Part shown: positions 57,061 through 64,000 of the stretch, piece after piece
Layout: each line of letters begins with the position of its first letter
How positions within the stretch are numbered: position 1 is the stretch's first letter
Assembly (NCBI RefSeq): GCF_022539505.1
Contig: NC_061508.1
Location: forward strand, 342,253,484-342,317,483
Direction: 5' to 3'
DNA length: 64,000 bases
Source: Lolium rigidum
Lineage: Eukaryota; Streptophyta; Magnoliopsida; Poales; Poaceae
Notes under the pieces: model-generated
Database searches by the model: none
Told to the model about the DNA's origin: nothing
Seen by the model: the letters and a program-made list of their open reading frames with translations, nothing else
Program-made: the position numbers and the translations under genes

Positions 57061-57454
57061 TCTAGCTCAACTAGATTCTGCCCTGAAAGAAAAAAATACC
57101 TATTGACCGATACTTGCTTGGTGGACAAAAATATACATTTTCCATTTTTAGGGCAAAATAAATGTTATCCTTAGTATATAGGACAAAACCAGTCGGGCAT
57201 AGAAAAGAGAAGTACATTTTGTGGATCTTTTAGACGTCCATAGCTCAATATCTCAGCTGATTGATCTAGCCATGATGGCATTCCATAAAACAGAACTTGT
57301 GAGAATGAATTGTAGCCCAAGTCAAAATTATTTCGGGCTGTGCATGCATCATGAAAGCCGAGATCGATATTGCAACTAGTGATCTCTTGGGTATGGACCG
57401 ACGCCCATTTTAACACAAACTGGGAACAGGGCATCTCCACGCTCCTTCCGCACC
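57061..57454 (+). other. Upstream flank of the second intact MATH-BTB gene
   Basis: Nothing clearly repetitive. A TATATAGG-like word lies at about 57175, some 280 bases before the ATG. The start context is CGCACCATGTCC. Confidence 0.35.
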
Positions 57455-58552
57455 ATGTCCATGTCCGCTCTCCTATCTGCCCTACGCGGCGCCGGCCGGC
57501 AGCAGCTCTCCGTTTCAACCGTCGCCACGAGGCAGACGACCGGCTCCCACGTTCTCCGGATCGACCGGTACACGCAAGTCAGCAAACTGGTGGGCAAGGA
57601 TAAGAGGATGAGATTGGAGACGATTAGCGTCGGCGGCCACGACTGGCGTATCAATTGCTATCCGAATGGGTCTGGGACGAAGTACGAGGGCTCCCACATC
57701 TCCCTCTTCATCGAGAAGGCGAGCCACCGAGAGAGAGAGACTGAGGAGGACCCCACGATAAAGGTGGAGGCGAGTATACTCGACCAGGCCGGGATGCCAT
57801 CCTACACTAAAACTATTCCAGAGATCCGTGCAAGCGCCTGCACCCACATCCACGGTTTTGGCTGGAATTGCTTCATCAGCCACAAGGATCTCGACGAGGA
57901 GAAGCATCTCAAGGACGACTGCCTGACCATCCTGTTTGACCTCACCGTCGTCACCAAGGAGTGCACGGAGGTTGCCCTCCTGCCCGAACCCACGGTTTGG
58001 GCGCCTGCGTCGTGGCCATCCGAGTTGCACGGACAACTGGTAGAAGCCATCTGGAATAAGGAGAAGCCGGATGTCACGATTGAGGTCGGCGGAGAGACGT
58101 TCGTCGCGCACCGGTGGATGCTAGAGGCCCGATCCCCTGTACTTAAGGAGGATCTCTCGCTCACATCCGATCTACGTGTCGCCGACATGGACGCAGAGGT
58201 GTTCAAGACTCTTCTCCAGTTCATCTATACTGACTCCCTTCCCCTAGTTGAGGAGGCGACAACGGCGAAGAAGTTGTTCGTCGCGGCCGACAGGTATAGG
58301 CTGGATAAGCTGAAGCTAGCCTGCGAGGAGGCGCTATGCCGGCATGTCAGCATGGACTCCGTCGTGGCTACTCTGGTATTGGCGGAGCGACACTCTTGCC
58401 CTGTTCTGCGGGAGGCATGCATGCGGTTCCTCTCTTCTCCGGGGAATCTGGAGGCGGTCGTGGCAGCGGATGGGTTTGACCTGCTAAAAACTGGTTGCCC
58501 CTCTGCTCTGTTGGAGCTCGTGGTGAAGAAGGTGATGCGGCAGGAGGAATAG
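57455..58552 (+). CDS. MATH-BTB protein (CUL3 substrate-adaptor type), intact
   Basis: Single-exon gene of 365 codons. MATH domain about residues 31-164 (SHVLRIDRYT, GGHDWRINCYPNG, LTILFDLTVV). BTB domain about 205-298 (KPDVTIEVGGETF, AHRWMLEARSPV, QFIYTDSLPL). A partial BACK-like region is at about 300-358. Length and layout match typical grass MATH-BTB proteins, which recruit MATH-bound substrates to CUL3 ubiquitin ligases. The start MSMSALLSALRGAGRQ is shared with the gene at 16294-17415. A linker variation before the BTB domain (LLPEPTVWAPASW) and several MATH-domain differences separate the paralogues, as expected where substrate recognition evolves fast. No stops or frameshifts. The 3' flank has a Stowaway remnant. 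Confidence 0.93.
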   Translation: MSMSALLSALRGAGRQQLSVSTVATRQTTGSHVLRIDRYTQVSKLVGKDKRMRLETISVGGHDWRINCYPNGSGTKYEGSHISLFIEKASHRERETEEDPTIKVEASILDQAGMPSYTKTIPEIRASACTHIHGFGWNCFISHKDLDEEKHLKDDCLTILFDLTVVTKECTEVALLPEPTVWAPASWPSELHGQLVEAIWNKEKPDVTIEVGGETFVAHRWMLEARSPVLKEDLSLTSDLRVADMDAEVFKTLLQFIYTDSLPLVEEATTAKKLFVAADRYRLDKLKLACEEALCRHVSMDSVVATLVLAERHSCPVLREACMRFLSSPGNLEAVVAADGFDLLKTGCPSALLELVVKKVMRQEE

Positions 58553-58615
58553 TGCAAGCATCGTGTGTACCACCAGACTACCAGGTAGACTACGTGCGTT
58601 ACCGCCGAATAAAAG

Positions 58616-58742
58616 TACTCTCCAATCTCGGTTAAAGTTCTGTGAGATTTGTTAAAATTTGAATAAATTTAGATGCTATTTAGTGTCAAGATACATCTAA
58701 ATTTAGACAATATCAAACAATTTTCATGAAACAACAGGAGTA
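58616..58742. mobile_element. Decayed Stowaway-type MITE
   Basis: Starts TACTCTCCAATC and ends AACAGGAGTA, degraded forms of the TACTCCCTCCGT...ACGGAGGGAGTA ends. The core phrases TTAGTGTCAAGATACATCTA and AATTTAGACAATATCAAACA are typical of Triticeae Stowaway MITEs. About 127 bp, 65 bp after the MATH-BTB stop codon. Confidence 0.75.
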
Positions 58743-60386
58743 TTAAGCATGTACTACTAGCTAGACTCCAATGTATTCTGGTGACCGCAGCCGAATAAAT
58801 AGGAATCTATAATAAATAATACACTTTCGCTATTTAACTGCCATATTTTTTTTTTTGCCCATTGGATGCATGATAGATCGATTGGAGTACTTTGTTTTAT
58901 TTATTTATCATTCCCTTATTATGCACAAATTACAACTTATTTACTCTAGTATTTACATCTAAACAAGTAAATCAATAGCCCAGCAACACAATAAATTACA
59001 TGTATATTCACTATTAACATGTATATATATTGGAAATTATATTTATAGTAGCAAACTGCCCGTGCATTGCAACAGTCTTAAAAATAATTCAGTATATTCT
59101 CGCTAAGCTAGAAAGCAATATGATAAAATTTGTAGGGGTCAAAACATAATTTGTTTTTTGGTTTGTATCATTTGAAATAATTTATGTTTGCTTCAGATTT
59201 AGTTCCCTTGTTGCATTGTATATCAATCCTCTCAGAAGAGAAATAAAAGCTCAACACCTGATTTCCAATCTTCCTTGTGGGCATGGTTATCTAGAAGTAC
59301 AAAATATCATGTACATCATGTAGAAATTTTTGAATATACAATTAAATCACTCATGTTAAAATTTGCTAAACTACATAATGTTAACATGGAAAGTTCTTAA
59401 GTTTCTTTCTAATCAAAACACATATGATTATATGTTGTTATCATCGTCCACGAACTCGATTGGAAACACTATTAGAAAGGAACTTGGGTATGGACGGCAT
59501 TAGAATCAAATTGATGAGCTCGGGAACTTGTGGCAGAGCACCGCATTGTCGAATTGTTGTCATATTGTTGAATTTCCCATTCACGGTTTTGTTTTGAATT
59601 TTGTGGGGCCGATCGGATCATGTAAACCAAAATTGCAAAAGGAAATATTCAAATCTCTTGCTGTCTTTTTCTCTACCGCGGATGTGGATCTCACACCAGC
59701 TAGGATTTAGGCCCTGCGAAGCTTAACATGGAGCAATTCACTTTTACAGTTTTGGTTTACATGATCTAATTGGTAGCAGCCCACGCGAAGTCATAATTAA
59801 CGTTTACCGCGTCTTGTACTCGTAAATTTACAGATCGCGATTTATGGGATGTATTAAAGATGCTCTTAGCAATGTACATTTAGGCAGGACCGGAGGAGCA
59901 TTGCCAACAAAAGCGGCTATACACGTGACATGCCAGCTCTTTGCATGGCTGGATCCACTCAATGTAGTGTCGGTTGCTCACCGGAGGCTCCCCGCGCTGC
60001 TAGCGTCGCCCACTGCCGACTCCTCGCATCCAAAGACATCGCATTGTAGCCGCACCTCTACCCCCTCAGCCCAAAGCACCCCGTTGCTGCAAAGGCTCCA
60101 ATGCCCCAACCTACATCCAGCGGAGGTCGCCACATAGTCCTCTACTGCGCCTGCTTCCCTACCAGGATGGCCGCGTGCTTGGTAGGGAGCACGTTCCTAT
60201 AGACGCCCACACGCTCAGTCAAATCTTGGCATGGGAGATACGGACTCCAATAATCGCCATATTCGATTAAAGGTCAAATAGGGTAGCAAACTACATGAGA
60301 ACAACACCCGCTGTTGGGAGAGCTAAGAAAACGGACTCCACGCTGCAGATCTGTGGAAATCCAGTCTGGCCGCAATGGCATGCACG
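58743..60386. other. Intergenic, with a possible Harbinger-type end near 59700-59868
   Basis: AT-rich to 59700. From 59740 the words TTTTACAGTTTTGGTTTACA and AAGATGCTCTTA match the right end of the Harbinger element at 19860-19991, suggesting a decayed relative; its left end was not found. 59870-60386 shows no feature I can support. Confidence 0.4.
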
Positions 60387-60391
60387 ACGGA
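60387..60391. repeat. Putative target duplication (left) of the LARD-like element
   Basis: ACGGA precedes the LTR start. The right copy lies beyond the window, so this is unverified. Confidence 0.4.
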
Positions 60392-60866
60392 TGACGTGGG
60401 CATAACCCTTTGGGTACTCGACATTGCCATACCCGGTGCAAACTATGAAGGTGGACCAGCACGAGGACTCGACGAGCTGGACCTGCACGCGCCTCAACTT
60501 GGACTACAAGGAAAGAAGACTCCAATATGAATCCTACTAGGACTCTGGTAAACCCTAGCTTGGCTGATATATAAAGCCAGGCAGGGGCACCCCTTAGGAC
60601 ACAATCAGAAACATAACTATAGAGGCGACACGCCTAGAAACCGCAACCCGCGGATTAGAACTAGACTATATCCAACAACTCCGCCTATGGCGGCACCCTG
60701 TACATATATTCATATAGTGGATTGCTAGTAGGACGTAGCGATCCTCCACCGTGGGGACGTGAACCTGGGTACGTCGTGTACCGCCTCGCTCCCGGAACTT
60801 CCGTCGTCGCCTTTCTCTAAAACCCAAGCCCCTCATGGTGGGCATTGCCAAGGAACCGCCTCGTCA
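60392..60866 (+). repeat. 5' LTR of the LARD-like element
   Basis: Starts TGACGTGGGC and ends CCTCGTCA. The first 79 bases recur at 63922-64000 with two differences by eye. Confidence 0.9.
60568..60576 (+). promoter_or_regulatory. LTR TATA box
   Basis: TATATAAAG within the LTR, with downstream GCCAGGCAGGGGCACC and an ACACAATCAGAAACA stretch about 35 bases on, the layout of a retrotransposon promoter and start region. Confidence 0.65.
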
Positions 60867-60868
60867 AT

Positions 60869-60885
60869 TGGCGCCGTCTGTGGGA
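60869..60885 (+). promoter_or_regulatory. Primer-binding site of the LARD-like element
   Basis: TGGCGCCGTCTGTGGGA starts two bases after the LTR. This form is common in grass Tat-type and related Gypsy elements. Confidence 0.75.
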
Positions 60886-61815
60886 AGTGCGTCGGTTGGA
60901 TTTTGTCATCCGGGCGAGATCCATCATCATCAACAACGCTCAGAAAGTCATCGAGTTTGTCATCAACTACGTCGGCTGTTAGATCGCATCTAGCAATACA
61001 TCTGCGGCAAGCATCGGGCGGCGGCCAAATCGTGCTTGCCCAGGTTACGTACTGCTCCAGGCGGCCAAAAGAAAAAAAAAAAGAGAAAGAAAAAAAAAGC
61101 TGATGCGAATTAACGCCAGAAGAAGAGGCAACGCAGGATCAAATCTCATGGAAAAAACAAGGCAATTCATCCAAGGAATCATGTGCGCTTACAGAAGTCA
61201 ATCGCATAAGGAAAAAAAAAATCCAATCAACATGCTGGTATTAGTTGGGTACGTACGCCCTATCTCCAAACGGAACCACGTGAAGCAAAAAGAACGAAGA
61301 AGATAGAAGAAGAAGGGTCGATCAAAGATGCTAGAGCTGCTCCAACTCCGATGCAGATTGGGTCTTGGCCAGGACGGTTTCCTCGCGGAAGCAAGTTCCA
61401 AGAAAGCAGCTTGGAAATAGATCAAGACTGGTCAATTATTAAAGAAGGAAAAACAAACGACCGAGAGAGCTGCCACTATGTGCAAGAAAAATTGAAGACA
61501 ACATTACAGTACATCGACGAGTCACCAGGCTGCGCAGTTATCCGAAACTCATCAGCGACAAACATCCGATATAAAAAAGCTCGTCATACTAGGGGCTCGC
61601 CTGTCAACATCGCAGACCCGATATATTCGGGTGCTCGCCCCGTCAACTGCTCTGCTCGGCTGACCGCGTCCACTGTCACGCACTCGTTATACTGGGGCTC
61701 GCCTGCCGCGAACCCGACATTACGGACCCGATATATTCGGATGTTCACCCGACGCGGATTGGCCACATCAACTGCGTCCTCTTCATCGGCCATGTCAGCC
61801 AAGGCGCCGCATGGG

Positions 61816-61950
61816 CTATTTTGGATGGCGCAATTACTTCAGCTGCGCCCGCCGCACCGACTATTTTGGATGGCGCAATTACTTCAGCTGCGCCCGCCGC
61901 ACCGACTATCTTGGATGACGCAATTATTTCAGTTGCGCCCGTCGAATGGA
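61816..61950 (+). repeat. Tandem repeat, 45-bp unit, 3 copies
   Basis: Units start at 61816, 61861 and 61906 with CTAT(T/C)TTGGATGRCGCAAT. The first two are identical and the third is diverged. The 45-bp period keeps frame. Confidence 0.9.
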
Positions 61951-62138
61951 TTATCTTTGGCCCATCGGGAGCGCCGGTTCGCTGGAACCCAAGAAGATAT
62001 AAGACTGTTACTCCCATCGGGAGCGCCGGTTCGCTGGAACCCAAGAGATATGAAGACTCAAGTTTTGAAGAATTGCAGTAATTCGGGACACCCGAACTGC
62101 ATCGTCAGGAACCTTGTTCGTATATTACAACGAACCTC

Positions 62139-62390
62139 GGTGCTCACAGTCCCTTGAAGATTCGACTGTGCTCACGGTCCCTTGAAGATTTGACTGTGCT
62201 CACGGTCCCTTGAAGATTCAACTGTGCTCACGGTCCCTTGAAGATTCGACTGATCTCACGGTCCCTTGAAGATTCGACTGTGCTCACGGTCCCTTGAAGA
62301 TTTGACTGTGCTCACGGTCCCTTGAAGATTCGACTGTGCTCACGGTCCCTTGAAGATTTGATTGTGCTCACGGTCCCCTGAAGATTACAA
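62139..62390 (+). repeat. Tandem repeat, 28-bp unit, 9 copies
   Basis: Units start at 62139, 62167, 62195, 62223, 62251, 62279, 62307, 62335 and 62363. The consensus is TGTGCTCACGGTCCCTTGAA followed by GATTCGAC. Variation is limited to single bases such as TTCGAC/TTTGAC. Confidence 0.92.
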
Positions 62391-62394
62391 CGGG

Positions 62395-62740
62395 GACCTT
62401 GCTCTTTTCCTTCGCTATAGATGCCTCAAAGAGTGCCGCAGATAGCAAGGATCATGAAGCAACGAAGACCTTGCTCTTTTCCTTCGCTATAGATGCCTCA
62501 AAGAGTGCCGCAAATAGCAAGAATCATGAAGCAACGGGGACCTTGCTCTTTTCCTTTGCTATAGATGCCTCAAAGAGTGCCGCAAATAGCAAAGGATCAT
62601 GAAGCAACGAAGACCTTGCTCTTTTCCTTTGCTATAGATGTCTCAAAGAGTGCCACAGATAGCAAGGATCATGAGAAAAACAAGGACATTAATCCTTCCC
62701 TCTGCTTCAGATGCCTCTACGAGTGCCGTACAAAGCAAGA
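62395..62740 (+). repeat. Tandem repeat, 72-bp unit, 4 copies plus a diverged fifth
   Basis: Units start at 62395, 62467, 62539 and 62612, with one extra base in the third unit; a decayed fifth runs from about 62684. Each begins GACCTTGCTCTTTTCCTT. In one frame the unit encodes a 24-residue peptide (LLFSFAIDASKSAA...), broken by the extra base. Confidence 0.9.
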
Positions 62741-63241
62741 GTTTGGAAAATATAAACACAACCCACGTTCGATATTTTACTTATGGAAATATCAAAGAAC
62801 AACGGGCTCATCGGCAGAATCATTGCACCCGAAATATTCGGGAGTGACTGTCGAAACTTACAATCGGTTGAAAGCAAAGTTGCGCATACAACAGGTTTAG
62901 CAAAACCTGCAACACGAGCTGATCACTCATAATGATTTGCTGACCAACTAGTATACATACATCTAACGGGCAATTAAGATTTGCTCCTTCAAAATTTGCC
63001 AATGGCATTGACACGGTAAAAGTGCATATATATGTACCTACCGAAAAACTTACAAACAATGGCATCAACGATGCTCAAGGTGCATTAAGATTGCCCCTTG
63101 AAATAAAATGTGTCAACGGCACCTGAAGAAAACTATAAACATCGAGTTACTCGACTTGATTCTACTCACGGTTGCAAGCATCTGTGCCCAGACTCGGGGG
63201 CTACTTCCATCGGGAGCGCTGGACGCGCACCCGATAAAATT

Positions 63242-63473
63242 ATCGGCTCCGTAGGGCCATCATCTCAATCATCGGCTCCTTAGGGCCATCATCTCAATCA
63301 TCGGCTCCTCAGGGCCATCATCTCAATCATCGGCTCCTCAGGGCCATCATCTCAATCATCGGCTCCTTAGGGCCATCATCTCAATCATCGGCTCCTTAGG
63401 GCCATCATCTCAATCATCGGCTCCTTAGGGCCATCATCTCAATCATCGGCTCCTCTGGGATATCATCTGAATC
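63242..63473 (+). repeat. Tandem repeat, 29-bp unit, 8 copies
   Basis: Units of ATCGGCTCCTTAGGGCCATC followed by ATCTCAATC start at 63242, 63271, 63300, 63329, 63358, 63387, 63416 and 63445. The last is diverged (TCTGGGATATCATCTG). The 29-bp period does not keep frame. Confidence 0.92.
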
Positions 63474-63907
63474 ATCAACTCCTCTATCTATGGCATCATC
63501 AGAGTCATCGGCATCAAGTTCTCGGAACTTGAAAAAGTCTACGGTGTCTGACTTAGCATTTTTTACACCCTATACATAACTATTTCATATTTATCTACAG
63601 TGCTCGGCGCTACTCCCATCGGGAGCGCTAGTCGCGCACCCGATAAAAAATATGGCAACCTCGCCAACAAAGAAGAATAAAGTTGAAGAAATCGGCATCA
63701 ACAATCAAGATCTTCGAGTAGTACAACTTGAGTCTATGCGTGGCTGCAAGCACCCGCCCATAGACTCGGGGCTACTCCCATCGGGAGCGCTTCGCGCACC
63801 CGACGTAAAGCAACTCCGACTCTACATCAAGCACAAGATTCAACGGATGATCAAGACATTCGGCGAAGACAACTTTAGTCCCTGCCCGAAGCTTCACTTC
63901 GGCCAGA

Positions 63908-63921
63908 CACTCGGGGGCTAC
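63908..63921 (+). promoter_or_regulatory. Polypurine tract region of the LARD-like element
   Basis: CACTCGGGGGCTAC abuts the 3' LTR. The ACTCGGGGGCTAC word also occurs at about 63194 and, in a shorter form (GACTCGGGGCTAC), at about 63763 inside the element, each followed by TCCCATCGGGAGCGC-type sequence. Confidence 0.65.
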
Positions 63922-64000
63922 TGACGTGGGCATAACCCTTCGGGTACTCGACATTGCCATACCCGGTGCAAACTATGAAGGTGGACTAGCACGAGGACTC
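63922..64000 (+). repeat. 3' LTR of the LARD-like element (partial)
   Basis: Repeats the first 79 bases of 60392-60866; it is truncated by the window end. Confidence 0.9.

Larger units (their letters stand above)
60392..64000 (+). mobile_element. LARD-like non-autonomous Gypsy-type LTR element, right end outside window
   Basis: A 475-bp LTR at 60392-60866 is repeated from 63922 to the window end (TGACGTGGGCATAACCCTT...). A primer-binding site with TGGCGCC follows the left LTR, and the tract CACTCGGGGGCTAC precedes the right one, so it reads plus. The 3055-bp interior contains no gag or pol and is dominated by tandem repeats. Long interior without coding domains fits a large retrotransposon derivative. 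The enzymes must come from another element. Confidence 0.9.

Noticed and set aside
61351..62157. 268-codon plus-strand frame in the LARD-like element
   Set aside because: Its repeats follow a 45-bp tandem array and no retroelement or host domain is visible; other frames over the same DNA are also open, so coding is not supported.
62139..63473. Possible CRISPR-like arrays
   Set aside because: The repeats are head-to-tail without unique spacers and lie inside a plant LTR element.

Overview
The window is nuclear DNA from a grass, most likely of the wheat/barley/oat group. The evidence is high-copy grass retrotransposon LTRs (a BARE/WIS/Angela-type Copia and Athila-like Gypsy elements), several grass-style DNA transposons, MATH-BTB genes of the expanded grass type, and a decayed nuclear copy of grass plastid rRNA-operon DNA. 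About nine tenths of it is nested transposable elements. The only intact ordinary genes are two intronless MATH-BTB genes (16294-17415 minus and 57455-58552 plus), plus a third MATH-BTB locus broken by a CACTA transposon (11561-12062). Two 100-N assembly gaps (11331-11430 and 24826-24925) split the window into three contigs.

Region 1-35245. A minus-strand Gypsy element runs from its 5' LTR (31954-33462) to a 3' LTR cut by the window edge (1-421). It sits in an older Copia LTR (33463-34866). Its gag-protease frame (30111-31838) is intact. Its reverse transcriptase is split by a solo LTR (27938-29674, target duplication GAGCT). Its pol is split again, between RNase H and integrase, by a Copia element (4386-26793, target duplication TTATA). 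Downstream of integrase it carries an extra coiled-coil ORF (2126-2629) with its own TATA-like site. The middle contig (11431-24825) lies inside the Copia element and is gap-bounded on both sides. It carries the broken and intact MATH-BTB loci, a LINE inside a hAT-type element, MITEs, a Harbinger element and part of a non-autonomous Gypsy element. I think this contig is misplaced in the scaffold.

Region 35246-47030. An intron-containing retroelement gag-like pseudogene is followed by a decayed array of modules of roughly 175-190 bp, rich in GAACTTC heptamers and split by a TIR transposon. Next come a Tat-type Gypsy integrase/RNase H remnant and a plastid insertion of about 3.2 kb (trnI intron and exon 2, trnA, 5' half of rrn23).

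Region 47031-64000. A hAT element with a ZMYM/TTF-type transposase fragment (47863-56351) contains a complete non-autonomous Gypsy element (48009-55067, target duplication CACGC). That element encodes only a protein with no gag or pol signature, and the same element recurs at 20575-24825. After the second intact MATH-BTB gene come a Stowaway remnant and a plus-strand LARD-like LTR element (60392 to beyond 64000) whose 3.1-kb interior is largely four tandem-repeat blocks. No CRISPR, operon or bacterial features are present.
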